Source: Mycobacterium fragae (GTDB lineage Bacteria > Actinomycetota > Actinomycetes > Mycobacteriales > Mycobacteriaceae). Taken from it: a stretch of 64,000 bases of DNA. The DNA lies in NCBI RefSeq assembly GCF_002102185.1, contig NZ_LQOW01000002.1, positions 1-64,000 of the forward strand, given 5' to 3'. Positions within the stretch are counted from its first letter, which is position 1. Each line of letters opens with the position of its first letter. The notes beneath the pieces were generated by a model that did not search any database, was not told the DNA's origin, and saw only the letters and a program-made list of their open reading frames with translations. Shown one piece after another: positions 20,901 to 30,342 of the stretch. The translations under genes and the position numbers were made by a program.

Positions 20901-21650
20901 TTAGACCCGTGTCAGCCGTTGATTGGTCACTTCGAGCTGGCGGGTGGTGGCGTCGGCCAGTACCCGGATCTGCTCGGGTCGCAGCCGTCCGCACAGCCGG
21001 TCCCAGTGGATCGCGACGTCGTCGCCGACGGCCACGTCGGGCACCGCGCTGTACCCGTCGTGCCAGACGTCCAGGCGGCGCGCCGAGGGTTCGGAGAGTT
21101 CCAGCGCATGGCCGTCCCAGACCAACCTTCGACACGACACCTCCAGATCATCCCCGTCGCGAGAAAGTACTGTGCCCCAAGTAATCCGGCAATTGTCCAG
21201 CACGCCCAAGGGATGCTCGTCCAGGCGTCCCTCGTTGAGGCCCAGCAGCCGCGACCACGGATATATCCCGAACACGTGGAAGCAGTGATTGGCGGCCGCC
21301 TCGCTCACCAGATCCGGCCCGAGATGCGACCAGTAGCGGCCCGCCTTCGGGCCAATGATGGCGAGCAGCTCGTCGACGAACTCGGCCGGGTCCAGGTCGG
21401 CGCCGACACCGCCGCCGAGCCAATACGATTCGACGAGCCGATGGTCCAACGGGTCGACGATGCCGGTCATCGCCGACAGCACTTGCAGATAGGGCCAGGC
21501 GCCGACAAACCTTGACGCGGCGGCCCGGATGTCGTCCACCGACCCATCTCGCAGCGTGGCGCCCAGCGACGGGCCGCAATAGCCCAGGGCGTTGGGCGCA
21601 TAGGCGTAGCGGGCGAACATCTCCGCACCCTGCGCAGCCGACACCGTCAT
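20901..21650 (-). CDS. DUF6390-type protein of the hydrogenase maturation cluster
   Basis: A 249-aa cytoplasmic protein with no signal peptide or clear catalytic motif. Recognisable features are FARYAYAPNALGYCGP at the N terminus, GPKAGRYWSHLGPDLVSEAAANHCFHVFGIYPW in the middle, and conserved Trp/His residues. I recall this family (DUF6390) as a companion of actinobacterial hyp genes; that recall is unverified. The ATG at 21650 overlaps the hypD stop (ATGA), so it is translationally coupled to hypD and probably acts in the same process. Function unknown. Confidence 0.7.
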   Translation of the reverse strand: MTVSAAQGAEMFARYAYAPNALGYCGPSLGATLRDGSVDDIRAAASRFVGAWPYLQVLSAMTGIVDPLDHRLVESYWLGGGVGADLDPAEFVDELLAIIGPKAGRYWSHLGPDLVSEAAANHCFHVFGIYPWSRLLGLNEGRLDEHPLGVLDNCRITWGTVLSRDGDDLEVSCRRLVWDGHALELSEPSARRLDVWHDGYSAVPDVAVGDDVAIHWDRLCGRLRPEQIRVLADATTRQLEVTNQRLTRV

Positions 21651-22783
21651 GCCCGCCCGGAGGTCTCCACCAGCTTGAGGGCATCGCGGTGCATCCGGCC
21701 GAAGTTGTAGTAGGCCGCGCACGCCCCCTCGGGGGATACCATGCATGTCCCGATCGGGGTTTCCGGTGTGCATGCGGTGCCGAAAACCTTGCATTCCCAA
21801 GGCTTGAGCACACCCTTGAGCACTTCACCGCATTGACATGCCTTCGGGTCGGCCACCCGTACGCCGGGCATCGAGTAGCGCAGTTCGGCGTCGAACGCGG
21901 CGAAGTCGTCGTTGAGCCGCAATGCGCTCTGCGAGATGAACCCCAGCCCGCGCCACTCGAAGTGCGGACGCAACGCGAACACCTTGCCCATCAACGCCAA
22001 CGCAGCCGGGTTGCCGCGCTCGGGCACAACGCGGCTGTACTGGTTTTCCACCTCGCAGCGGCCCTCCCGGATCTGGGTCAACAGCATCGCCACCGACGCC
22101 AGGATGTCCAGCGGCTCGAATCCCGAGACCACCAACGGCTTTCGGTACACCTCCGGCACGAACCGGTAGGGCCGGTTACCGACAACCGTCGACACGTGCC
22201 CCGGCCCGATGAAACCGGAGAGCCGTAAATCCGGCGATTCCAGGATGGCCTTGATCGGCGGCACGATCGTGACGTGGTTGCAGAACACGCTGAAGTTGGT
22301 CAGACCGAGATCACGGGCCCGCACCAACGTCACCGCGGTGGACGGCACCGTCGTCTCGAACCCGATCGCAAAGAACACCACCTGTTTGTCCGGGTTGTCG
22401 GTGGCGATCTTCAGCGCGTCCAACGGCGAGTAGACGAATCGCACGTCGGCACCGCGTGCCTTGGCGTCCAGCAGACTGCCGGACGACCCGGGTACCCGCA
22501 TCATGTCGCCGAAACAGGTGAAGATCACGTCGGGCTGCTCGGCCAGCCACATCGCATCGTCGATGCGGCCCATCGGGATAACACAGACCGGGCAACCGGG
22601 GCCGTGGACCAGTTCGACGTTTTCGGGCAGCAGGTGTTCGATGCCGTGCCTGTAGATGGTGTGGGTGTGCCCGCCGCACACCTCCATGAACTTGTAGTGT
22701 TCGCTGTCGCCGGCCAACCGTTTGATTGCGGCGATCAGTTTTCTGGCGGCCGCCGGATCCCGGAACTCGTCAACGAATTTCAT
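21647..22783 (-). CDS. hypD: Hydrogenase maturation factor HypD
   Basis: A 378-aa iron-sulfur scaffold that, with HypC, assembles the Fe(CN)2CO centre of [NiFe] hydrogenases. Conserved cysteines are Cys36 in EVCGGHTH, and Cys64 and Cys67 in GPGCPVCVIP. The C-terminal [4Fe-4S]-binding part has CQCGEVLKG, ECKVFGTACTPE and EGACAAYYNFGR. An AAGGAG ribosome site precedes the ATG. hypC lies 9 bases upstream, the usual hypC-hypD order. Confidence 0.97.
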   Translation of the reverse strand: MKFVDEFRDPAAARKLIAAIKRLAGDSEHYKFMEVCGGHTHTIYRHGIEHLLPENVELVHGPGCPVCVIPMGRIDDAMWLAEQPDVIFTCFGDMMRVPGSSGSLLDAKARGADVRFVYSPLDALKIATDNPDKQVVFFAIGFETTVPSTAVTLVRARDLGLTNFSVFCNHVTIVPPIKAILESPDLRLSGFIGPGHVSTVVGNRPYRFVPEVYRKPLVVSGFEPLDILASVAMLLTQIREGRCEVENQYSRVVPERGNPAALALMGKVFALRPHFEWRGLGFISQSALRLNDDFAAFDAELRYSMPGVRVADPKACQCGEVLKGVLKPWECKVFGTACTPETPIGTCMVSPEGACAAYYNFGRMHRDALKLVETSGRA

Positions 22784-22792
22784 TCCCGCTCC

Positions 22793-23065
22793 TTACCCGA
22801 TTGCCGACGAATCGAAGGCTTCCATTTCGGTGGTATACGCGTCACCGAGCTTCTTGACGGCCGCCAGCGTGAGCAATGCCTCGGTTTCATCGATCTTGGC
22901 CATCGCGAAGCCGACATGTACCAGTACCCATTCGTCGGGTTCGGGCATGTCGTTTTCCAGCAGCCGCACCGAGATCGTGCGCTGTACACCGCTGACGTCG
23001 ACCTTCGCCAGGTAGTTGTCGGCGTCGGTGATTTCGACGATCCGCCCCGGAATCCCAAGACACAT
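22793..23065 (-). CDS. hypC: Hydrogenase maturation chaperone HypC
   Basis: A 90-aa HypC/HupF chaperone. It starts with the invariant MCLGIPG, in which Cys2 binds the iron centre, and carries the conserved His in LVHVGFAMAKI (about residue 51). It forms a complex with HypD and delivers the Fe(CN)2CO group to the hydrogenase large subunit. An AGGAG ribosome site lies upstream. A second, fused HypC domain is encoded at 24892-25608. Confidence 0.96.
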   Translation of the reverse strand: MCLGIPGRIVEITDADNYLAKVDVSGVQRTISVRLLENDMPEPDEWVLVHVGFAMAKIDETEALLTLAAVKKLGDAYTTEMEAFDSSAIG

Positions 23066-23133
23066 TATTGGCTCCTTACTCTCTCGTGGCGACCCGCTGC
23101 GCCCGGCTTCGCCGCGCTTGCGATCGCCACGCC

Positions 23134-24246
23134 TCAGCAGATCCTCGGCAGCGGGTCGCCGACGAGCATGTCGACGATCCGGGTACCGCCGAATCCGGTT
23201 CGCACAACGACGGTTTCAGCGGGCTCGGCGACGATTTCGCCGACTTCGGCGGCCTCGGCGCCCAGGGGATGCGAGCGCAGCGCCGCCAGCCCCGCCTCGG
23301 CCTCATCGGGCGCGACGACGGCGATGAACTTGCCTTCGTTGGCGACGTAGAGCGGGTCGATCCCGAGCAATTCGCAGGCGCCGCTAACCATCGGCTGCAC
23401 CGGAAGGCGGTCTTCTTCGAGCAGTACACCCAGTCCGCAGGCCTGAGCCAGTTCGTTGCAGACGGTGCCGACCCCGCCGCGGGTCGGGTCGCGCAGCCAG
23501 CGGGTCGACGGCGCTGCCGCCAACAACGATTCGACCAGCGGGCTCACCGAGGCGGTATCGGAGTGAATGTCGGCCTCGATGGCCAGGTCACCGCGGGCCA
23601 GCATCACCGCCATTCCGTGATCACCCATCGATCCCGACAACAGCGCCTTGTCGCCGGGACGCACCGATGCCGCAGACAGCTGCCGCCCCTCGGGAATGAC
23701 GCCGACGCCTGTGGTCGTGATGAACAGGCCGTCGGCTGCGCCGTTGGGCACCACTTTGGTGTCACCGGTGACAATCTGCACTCCGCTGGCTTCTGCCGCC
23801 GCGGCCATGTCGGCGACGATCTCCTTCAGCTCGGCGATCGCGAAGCCCTCTTCGAGCACGAATGCAGCCGAAACCCATTGCGGCACAGCGCCGGCAACGG
23901 CCAAGTCGTTACAGGTGCCGTGCACCGCGAGTTCGCCGATCGAACCACCGGGAAACCGCCTGGGTTGCACGACGAATGAATCGGTGGATACCGCGAGCCG
24001 CTGTCCGCCGGGCAGGTCGATCACCGCGCCGTCGCCGAGCGATTCGAGCAGCGGGTTGCGGAATGCCTCCATGAACACCGCGTCGACCAAAGCGGCCGAG
24101 GCTTTTCCGCCGGCGCCGTGCGCAAGCGTCACGTGGTCGTCGAGTAACCGCGGCCGGCGCCGGCGAAATGACTCGATGCGCTCGATCACCTCGCCCTCGC
24201 CGAAACGCGGGCCCGAGGCCAGGTACTCGTTCGCCGATTTCGCCAT
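23134..24246 (-). CDS. hypE: Hydrogenase maturation factor HypE (carbamoyl dehydratase)
   Basis: A 370-aa PurM/AIR-synthase-like protein. It dehydrates a thiocarbamoyl group on its C-terminal cysteine to thiocyanate, the source of the cyanide ligands. The N-terminal motif is DHVTLAHGAGGKAS, and the essential C-terminal tail is intact, PRIC (Cys370). The ATG overlaps the stop of the upstream SIS gene (TGATG). The 68-base gap to hypC holds nothing recognisable. Confidence 0.96.
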   Translation of the reverse strand: MAKSANEYLASGPRFGEGEVIERIESFRRRRPRLLDDHVTLAHGAGGKASAALVDAVFMEAFRNPLLESLGDGAVIDLPGGQRLAVSTDSFVVQPRRFPGGSIGELAVHGTCNDLAVAGAVPQWVSAAFVLEEGFAIAELKEIVADMAAAAEASGVQIVTGDTKVVPNGAADGLFITTTGVGVIPEGRQLSAASVRPGDKALLSGSMGDHGMAVMLARGDLAIEADIHSDTASVSPLVESLLAAAPSTRWLRDPTRGGVGTVCNELAQACGLGVLLEEDRLPVQPMVSGACELLGIDPLYVANEGKFIAVVAPDEAEAGLAALRSHPLGAEAAEVGEIVAEPAETVVVRTGFGGTRIVDMLVGDPLPRIC

Positions 24247-24899
24247 CAGACAACCGCCCCCATCTGCTCATGGACCGTCAACCACAGCTGATAACCCAGT
24301 AGCGCTTGCGACTCCTGGATCCGGTGCACACTTTGCGAGCGAACGACGAAGCAAGCGTTGACATCCGGGCTTTTCGCAAACGCGCCGCCGTCGTATCCCG
24401 CGAAGCCGATCGTGTAGATGTCGCGCCTGCGCGCTTCGGCCAGGGCCGCCATCAGGTTGGGCGAACTGCCGCTGGTCGACATCGCGATGGCAATGTCCCC
24501 GGCTTTTCCGCGGGCGATCAACTGCCTGGCGAAAACCAGCTCGAATCCGACGTCGTTGCCCAGCGCGGTCATGATCGCCTGATCGGCCGTCAACGACCAG
24601 GCCGGCAACGGCGTGCCGTCCGGCGGGCGGGCGAACAGCCGCGCCAGCGTCGTGCAGTCGGTGCAGCTGCCTCCGTTGCCGAACGTGAAAAGCCTTCCCC
24701 CGGCGGCGAACCGGCGAGCCATCTCGGCGCCCGCCGTGGCGATGAGTTCGCTGTTTTCTTCCAGGGTGGAGCGGCGCAATGCCAGGCTCTCGGCGGCCTT
24801 GGCCTCAGCTGACGCGGTCAGGTCGGCCAGCAGCGACGTGGGGTCGTGTTCCTGCGCGTCGATGAACGGATACAGGAAATTGGTCGGTTCGTCAGTCAT
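24246..24899 (-). CDS. SIS-domain, GmhA-like sugar-phosphate isomerase family protein in the hyp operon
   Basis: A protein of about 217 aa with a sugar-isomerase (SIS) fold similar to phosphoheptose isomerase. The phosphate-loop motif FTFGNGGSCTDC is followed by AIAMSTSGSSPNLMAAL, and then RIQESQALLGYQLW near the C terminus. ATG 24899 is preferred; GTG 24905 is also in frame. The start overlaps the upstream SIS-HypC gene by 8 bases and the stop overlaps hypE, so it is tightly coupled. No heptose-synthesis genes are near, so classical lipopolysaccharide heptose function is unlikely. A role in hydrogenase maturation is inferred from context. Confidence 0.85.
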   Translation of the reverse strand: MTDEPTNFLYPFIDAQEHDPTSLLADLTASAEAKAAESLALRRSTLEENSELIATAGAEMARRFAAGGRLFTFGNGGSCTDCTTLARLFARPPDGTPLPAWSLTADQAIMTALGNDVGFELVFARQLIARGKAGDIAIAMSTSGSSPNLMAALAEARRRDIYTIGFAGYDGGAFAKSPDVNACFVVRSQSVHRIQESQALLGYQLWLTVHEQMGAVV

Positions 24900-25608
24900 C
24901 TGCACCGCTCACTTTGCTGATGGCCGTCCCGGCATGTACGAGCACGAGCTCGCCGGCGGCGACCGGGTCGACCAACGTGGTCGCAACGGTCTCGACACCC
25001 TTGGCGGTGCGCACGGAGGCCATGCCGTCCGCCGATGCGCTGACCACCTCGCCTAGGCGGCCTTCGTCGCTGCAGGTGACGCAGACGTCGTCGGCGCATT
25101 CCTCCTTCAGCAGGCCCGGATGCTCGAAACACACATGGGTCAGCTCCCACAGCAGGTGGTAGAACAGCACGAACCCGCCGGTCGCCGGCACCTTGGGGTC
25201 GGGGTCGTCCAGCCACAGCACATGGTCGGCACTTCCCGCCGCGGGCCGCTCACCGCTACCGATCCAAACGGTGGTCCCACCCCAGGCCGGGCATCGACGC
25301 ATCACGGACCGCACCTCCGAGTTGTCGGCACCGCCTACGCCGACCACGATGTCGCCCGGCCGCACCGAGACCCGCACCACGTCGACCACGTCGGGCCCGG
25401 TGATCGCCACGGCGGGCAGCGCCCGCTTGCCCACGATCACCGGATGAATGAACTCAACGGCGATGTGCAGGGCATGAGGCTCCCAGCCGGGAGCGATCGA
25501 CCACATGGTGGCGCCCGCCGCGAACCGTTTGGCCAAAGTGAATGCGGTGGCAGCCAGATCGGCGGCCAGGTCGGCACCGAGCCCGCGGTCGATGGCGGTG
25601 ATCGTCAT
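24892..25608 (-). CDS. Fusion protein: SIS-like N-terminal domain plus HypC-type C-terminal domain
   Basis: A 238-aa protein. Residues 1-165 look like a degenerate SIS domain ([16 protein letters not shown] at 84-99, GTTVWIGSG after it, then [17 protein letters not shown]). Residues 171-235 are HypC-like: the metal-binding Cys lies inside the chain in [19 protein letters not shown] (Cys171, 176, 179), and the conserved HypC His is His225 in [11 protein letters not shown], which parallels LVHVGFAMAKI of the stand-alone HypC. ATG 25608 overlaps the hypF stop (ATGA). It may be a second hydrogenase-specific chaperone. Normal HypC needs a free N-terminal Cys2, so the chemistry must differ here. 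Confidence 0.85.
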   Translation of the reverse strand: MTITAIDRGLGADLAADLAATAFTLAKRFAAGATMWSIAPGWEPHALHIAVEFIHPVIVGKRALPAVAITGPDVVDVVRVSVRPGDIVVGVGGADNSEVRSVMRRCPAWGGTTVWIGSGERPAAGSADHVLWLDDPDPKVPATGGFVLFYHLLWELTHVCFEHPGLLKEECADDVCVTCSDEGRLGEVVSASADGMASVRTAKGVETVATTLVDPVAAGELVLVHAGTAISKVSGADD

Positions 25609-27920
25609 GATCGCGCCTCCTCCAGCGCGGTCAGCATGGACACCGCCGCTTGGCCCAGCGCCAGCCCGCCGTCGTTCGGCGGAACCATTCGATGGGTCAG
25701 CACTTCGAACCCGGCCTGCTCCAACAGCCGACGGCAGGCGCGCAGCAGCAGCACGTTCTGAAACACCCCGCCGGTGAGGCCCACCAACCGCACGTCGCCG
25801 GCGACCGCACCGACCACGTCGGCGACCGCGACCGCCACCGCTTGGTGGAATCCTGCCGCCAACACCGCGGGCTCGGCGCCCGCGCGCAGCGCCGCGACCA
25901 TTTCGCCGATCATGCCGCGCGGGTCGATCACCGCGTCGTCGCGCACCTGCAGGCGCAGCTGGAAAGGCTCGTCGACCGATTCGGCCAATACCTCGAGTTC
26001 GATGGCCGCCTGGCCCTCGTAATCGATCCGGTGGCGCACCCCGAGCAGGGAGGCGACGGCATCGAACAGCCGGCCCATGCTCGAACAGGACACGCAGCCC
26101 ACGGCGGTCTCCAATTGCGAACGGGTGGCCCGTAATTCGGCAGACGTGCCGGCGGTGACCGGCGCCAGGTCGGGCGTCCAGTCGATGCCCGCCATCCACA
26201 ACTGCGACAGCGCCATCCGCCACGGGTTGCGCACCGCGGCGTCACCGCCCGGCAAGGGCACCGGCAGCAGATGCCCGACCCGGCTGAAACGGTGACTGTC
26301 CTGCCCGAGTGCGAGAATCTCGCCACCCCAGATGGTTTTGTCGCAGCCGTAGCCGGTGCCGTCGAAGGCAACCCCGACGATCGGTTCGCCCAACCGTCCG
26401 TGCTCGGCCAGCAGCGAGACGACGTGGGCATGGTGATGCTGGACCAGATCAAGCGGGCGCTCACCGACATGGCGTTCCGCCCAACTGCGGGTCTGATATC
26501 CCGGATGCAGGTCGGCGGCCAATCGCACTGGCTCGCCGCGTATTTCGCTCAGCTGGCCGACCGCGCGCTCGAACGCGCGCAGCGTCTCCAGCGTTTCCAT
26601 GTCGCCGATATGCCCGGACATATAGGCGCGGGAGCCCTCGGTGAGACAGAACGTGTTCTTTAGTTCGCCGCCGACCGCCAGCACGGCCGGGCTGTCGTGG
26701 CCCAGGTCGACGGGTAGCGGGGCGTAGCCACGGGAACGGCGGATCGGCAGTTCCCCGTCGTCGATTACGCGCACCACCGAGTCGTCGCACGGCACGTGGA
26801 TCGGCCGGTCGTGGTCGAGCACGGCATCGCAGAGCATCGGAAGTCGTTGCGCAGCACCGTCTTCGGTGAAGCAAATGGGCTCGTCGGAGCGGTTGGCGCT
26901 GGTCAGCACCAACGCGTCGGGAGCCGGATCCAGCAGCAGGTGATGAATGGGCGAATACGGCAGCATCAGGCCCAGCAGTGGACTGCCGGGCGCGACCCCG
27001 TCGGCGACCGGTGCGTCCGGACGGCGCCGCAGCAACACGATGGGTCTGGCCGGACTGCACAACACCGCCGCCTCGCAGTCGTCGATATACGCGTAGCGGC
27101 GAGCGACATCGAGATTGGCGACCAGCATCGCGAATGGCTTGGCGCCGCGGGCCTTTCGCGTCCGCAGGACACCGACCGCCGCCTCGTCGTCGACGCGACA
27201 TGCCAGGTGGTAGCCGCCGATGCCCTTGATCGCAACGACAGCGCCCTCGGCCAGGGCTCGCTGCGTGGCGGCCAAGGCGGCGCCGGCTCCGTCGATTCGC
27301 TCGGTTCCCGAGGAGAACCACAACGACGGCCCGCAGTCCGGGCAGGCGATCGGCTGCGCATGGAACCGGCGGTTGGCCGGATCGTGGTACTCGGCTGCAC
27401 AGCGCGCACACATGGCGAACCCGGACATGGTGGTGGCGGGCCGGTCATAGGGCAGGGCGCGGATGATGGTGAATCGCGGCCCGCAATTGGTGCAGGTGAT
27501 GAACGGGTGCCGGTAACGCCGGTCGGCCGGGTCGAACAACTCGGCGACGCATTCGTCGCACACCGCGATGTCGGGCGGGATCGGCGTGGTGGCTCCGGGG
27601 GCGGTTTGGCTGTCGACGATGCGAAAGCCGTTGCCGGTGCCGGTGTCAACGTCGGCGACGTCAACGACGTCGACGGCGTTGATCCGTGCCAGCGGCGGCG
27701 CGTCGGCGCGCAGCCGCCGGGCGAATTCGTCAATGCGGGCGAGCGGCCCCTGCACCTCAATGAAGACCGCGCCGGAATCGTTGCCGACGAATCCCGCGAG
27801 GCCCAACTCGCTGGCGATGCGGTGGACGAACGGCCGAAACCCCACCCCTTGGACGACGCCGGTCACGGTGAACCGTTGCCGAACGTCGTCCGGTCGCAGC
27901 ATCAGCGAGGTGTCGGTCAT
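25605..27920 (-). CDS. hypF: Carbamoyltransferase HypF
   Basis: A 771-aa enzyme that uses carbamoyl phosphate and ATP to carbamoylate the HypE cysteine. The domains in order are: acylphosphatase ([18 protein letters not shown]), two zinc-finger pairs (CDECVAELF with [15 protein letters not shown] with CPDCGP), a YrdC-like domain ([17 protein letters not shown]), and a Kae1-like domain with [24 protein letters not shown] and [21 protein letters not shown] 27920 is preferred to the TTG 12 bases upstream. It is the first gene of the hyp block; 210 bases separate it from gatB, and no clear promoter is visible there. Confidence 0.96.
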   Translation of the reverse strand: MTDTSLMLRPDDVRQRFTVTGVVQGVGFRPFVHRIASELGLAGFVGNDSGAVFIEVQGPLARIDEFARRLRADAPPLARINAVDVVDVADVDTGTGNGFRIVDSQTAPGATTPIPPDIAVCDECVAELFDPADRRYRHPFITCTNCGPRFTIIRALPYDRPATTMSGFAMCARCAAEYHDPANRRFHAQPIACPDCGPSLWFSSGTERIDGAGAALAATQRALAEGAVVAIKGIGGYHLACRVDDEAAVGVLRTRKARGAKPFAMLVANLDVARRYAYIDDCEAAVLCSPARPIVLLRRRPDAPVADGVAPGSPLLGLMLPYSPIHHLLLDPAPDALVLTSANRSDEPICFTEDGAAQRLPMLCDAVLDHDRPIHVPCDDSVVRVIDDGELPIRRSRGYAPLPVDLGHDSPAVLAVGGELKNTFCLTEGSRAYMSGHIGDMETLETLRAFERAVGQLSEIRGEPVRLAADLHPGYQTRSWAERHVGERPLDLVQHHHAHVVSLLAEHGRLGEPIVGVAFDGTGYGCDKTIWGGEILALGQDSHRFSRVGHLLPVPLPGGDAAVRNPWRMALSQLWMAGIDWTPDLAPVTAGTSAELRATRSQLETAVGCVSCSSMGRLFDAVASLLGVRHRIDYEGQAAIELEVLAESVDEPFQLRLQVRDDAVIDPRGMIGEMVAALRAGAEPAVLAAGFHQAVAVAVADVVGAVAGDVRLVGLTGGVFQNVLLLRACRRLLEQAGFEVLTHRMVPPNDGGLALGQAAVSMLTALEEARS

Positions 27921-28130
27921 ATTGCCCGCCAAGCGCCCCCGGGCCGCATACAGCCGGGTGGCTCGACTTCGTCACCGCTTCGGTTGGTATCCCACTCAGC
28001 ACACGTCGCGATCACACCGTTCTGTTAACCACGGCAAACCCCGACGAAACTCATCGTAGGCGCGCACGCTGGATAGTGCTGAAGGATTCGGCGCTCGGCA
28101 GCTACATGCCAACCGTTCGCGTGATGGCTG

Positions 28131-29639
28131 CTAGGCCTGGCCGCAAACTTTGAGCACGAGCTCGCGCACCCGCGCCGCGTCGGCCTGGCCCTTGGTCGCC
28201 TTCATCACGGCGCCGACTATTGCGCCGGCCGCCTGGACCTTGCCGCCGCGAATCTTCTCCGCAATATCGGCGTTGGCGGACAGGGCTTCGTCGACTGCCG
28301 CTTGGATCAGCGAATCGTCGCGCACGACGGCCAATCCCCGCGCCGTCATCACTTGTTCGGGTTCGCCCTCGCCGGCCAGAACGCCGTCGACGACTTGACG
28401 GGCCAGTTTGTTGGACAGCTTGCCCTCGTCGACCAGCGCCACCACCGCGGCGACCTGTTTCGGTGTGATCGCGAGCTCATCGAGCGCGACGCCGGCCTCG
28501 TTGGCCTTTTGCATTAGGAAGCTGCCCCACCAGGCGCGGGCTGCTTCGCTCGAGGCGCCGTGTTCGACGGTCGCGATCACCAGGTCGACGGCGCCGGCAT
28601 TGACGAGATCGCGCATTACCTCGTCGGAAACACCCCATTCCTGCTGAATTTGCTTGCGGCGCAACCACGGTAGCTCAGGAATGGTGTGACGCAGCCGCTC
28701 GACGAGGTCGCGACTGGGCGCGATGGGCTCCAGGTCGGGTTCCGGGAAATAGCGGTAGTCCTCGGCGGTTTCCTTGGTCCGGCCGGGGCTGGTGTAGCCC
28801 GCCTCGTGGAAGTGCCGCGTCTCTTGGGTGACTCGGCCTCCGGATGCCAGAACCGCACCCTGACGGCGCATTTCATATCGCACCGCGACTTCAACGCTTT
28901 TCAGCGAGTTGACGTTCTTGGTCTCGGTGCGGATGCCGAACTGTTCGGCGCCGATCGGCTTCAGCGATACGTTGGCGTCGCAGCGCATGGAGCCCTGGTC
29001 CATCCTCACATCGGATACGCCCAACGCCCGCAACAGATCCCGTAGCGCAGTCACATAGGCCCGCGCGATCTGCGGCGCGCGCTCGCCGGTTCCCGTGATG
29101 GGTTTGGTGACGATCTCGATCAGCGGCACGCCCGCGCGGTTGTAGTCGATCAGCGAACCGGTGGCGCCCTCGATCCGGCCGGTTTCACTGCCCACATGGG
29201 TCAGCTTGCCGGTGTCCTCCTCCATGTGTGCGCGCTCGATCTCGACTCGCCAGGTGGTGCCGTCGTCGAGCGGCACATCGAGGAAGCCGTTGATCGCGAT
29301 CGGCTCGTCGTACTGGGAGATCTGGTAGTTCTTCGGCATGTCCGGGTAGAAGTAGTTCTTGCGGGCAAACCGGCACCACGGCACGATCTCGCAGTTCAGC
29401 GCCAGCCCGATCCGGATCGCCGATTCCACCGCGGCCTCGTTCAGCACCGGCAGCGAACCCGGCAGACCCAGGCACACCGGACATACCTGGGTATTGGGTT
29501 CGGCGCCGAACGCGGTTGCGCAGCCGCAGAACATCTTGGTGGCGGTGGACAGCTCGACGTGCACTTCCAACCCCAGCACCGGCTCGTAGCGTGCGACGAC
29601 GTCGTCGTAGTCGAGCAGCTCGGCCGCGGCAAGCGTCAT
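28131..29639 (-). CDS. gatB: Aspartyl/glutamyl-tRNA(Asn/Gln) amidotransferase subunit B
   Basis: A 502-aa subunit of GatCAB that binds misacylated Glu-tRNA-Gln and amidates it with ammonia passed from GatA. The N-terminal cradle domain has [18 protein letters not shown], and the zinc cysteines continue as CPVCLG. The C-terminal tRNA-binding part contains the YqeY-like tail ([25 protein letters not shown]). The ATG at 29639 gives the usual length. Here gatB is split from pfkA-gatA-gatC by two inserted regulatory genes; it starts only 10 bases after the PAS-ANTAR gene, so it may be transcribed from their promoter. Confidence 0.96.
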   Translation of the reverse strand: MTLAAAELLDYDDVVARYEPVLGLEVHVELSTATKMFCGCATAFGAEPNTQVCPVCLGLPGSLPVLNEAAVESAIRIGLALNCEIVPWCRFARKNYFYPDMPKNYQISQYDEPIAINGFLDVPLDDGTTWRVEIERAHMEEDTGKLTHVGSETGRIEGATGSLIDYNRAGVPLIEIVTKPITGTGERAPQIARAYVTALRDLLRALGVSDVRMDQGSMRCDANVSLKPIGAEQFGIRTETKNVNSLKSVEVAVRYEMRRQGAVLASGGRVTQETRHFHEAGYTSPGRTKETAEDYRYFPEPDLEPIAPSRDLVERLRHTIPELPWLRRKQIQQEWGVSDEVMRDLVNAGAVDLVIATVEHGASSEAARAWWGSFLMQKANEAGVALDELAITPKQVAAVVALVDEGKLSNKLARQVVDGVLAGEGEPEQVMTARGLAVVRDDSLIQAAVDEALSANADIAEKIRGGKVQAAGAIVGAVMKATKGQADAARVRELVLKVCGQA

Positions 29640-29649
29640 GCGGTCGATC

Positions 29650-30342
29650 CTAATCGTGTGCCGTGGCCGACGCCGTTTCACCGCCTTCGACTGCGCGCGC
29701 GTGCGCCGTCAGCAAAAGATGATCGAAGCTGGACCGCGACCCGATGACTTTGTCGCGGACGGCGCAGAAGTCCTCGGCGATCTGTTCGGCGAGCCGCCGC
29801 AGCTTGACGTTGGTTTCTTGAGATCGCCACTTGAGTAGATCGAATGCGGCGTCAGCGTCGATGCCGTAGACCAGCATCAGCATGCCCTTGGCCTGCTCGA
29901 TCACGGCGCGATGCTGGGCGATTTCTGCGACCTTGGCGGTGATGATGGCCTGGTCGGCTGTGGGCGTGATGTCGATGTAGTAGCCGTGAGTGCCGATGAC
30001 GACATCGTTGTGGTCGGTGAGCTGATCGCCCACGACGACGACGTGATGCACAGCGCCGGCGGTGTCGATGATGCGGTGTCGCGTGCTGAATGCGCTGTGG
30101 GTGTGCAGCATTTCGTCGATGGTTGCGGCCACCTGCTGCCGATCTTCGGGGTGTTTGTGGGACAGAACCAACTCGGTGGTCGGTACGACGGTCCCGGGCT
30201 CATAGCCGTGCATGCGCTCTACCTGCTCCGACCATTCCCAGTGTTGGTCTTCGAAGTAGAAGCGGAACCATCCGGCGCGCTGTGGGGTGCCGGCGAGAGC
30301 CTCTTCGGCTGCGGCTGCTTGACCGTCGAGTTCGGCGGACAT
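29650..30342 (-). CDS. PAS-ANTAR RNA-binding regulatory protein
   Basis: A 230-aa two-domain regulator. A PAS sensory domain covers about residues 23-125 ([18 protein letters not shown] through GYYIDIT). An ANTAR domain covers about 138-193 ([34 protein letters not shown]). ANTAR proteins bind paired RNA hairpins and prevent transcription termination. The ligand of the PAS domain is unknown. The ATG overlaps the stop of the upstream zinc-ribbon gene (TGATG), so the two are coupled. The frame stays open further upstream, but that part lies in the zinc-ribbon gene. It sits inside the gat/pfkA operon. Confidence 0.9.
   Translation of the reverse strand: MSAELDGQAAAAEEALAGTPQRAGWFRFYFEDQHWEWSEQVERMHGYEPGTVVPTTELVLSHKHPEDRQQVAATIDEMLHTHSAFSTRHRIIDTAGAVHHVVVVGDQLTDHNDVVIGTHGYYIDITPTADQAIITAKVAEIAQHRAVIEQAKGMLMLVYGIDADAAFDLLKWRSQETNVKLRRLAEQIAEDFCAVRDKVIGSRSSFDHLLLTAHARAVEGGETASATAHD

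Noticed and set aside
24246..24899. Assignment of the SIS protein as true GmhA for lipopolysaccharide heptose synthesis
   Set aside because: Mycobacteria do not make this heptose-LPS, no gmhB/hldE-type genes are near, and the gene is coupled to hyp genes.
26796..28028. 410-codon plus-strand frame opposite hypF
   Set aside because: Antisense shadow of hypF; the translation has no domain features.
19429..28028. Possible hydrogenase structural subunit hidden in the hyp block
   Set aside because: All frames were examined; none has the RxCGxC or DPCxxC motifs of a large subunit or the Cys pattern of a small subunit.
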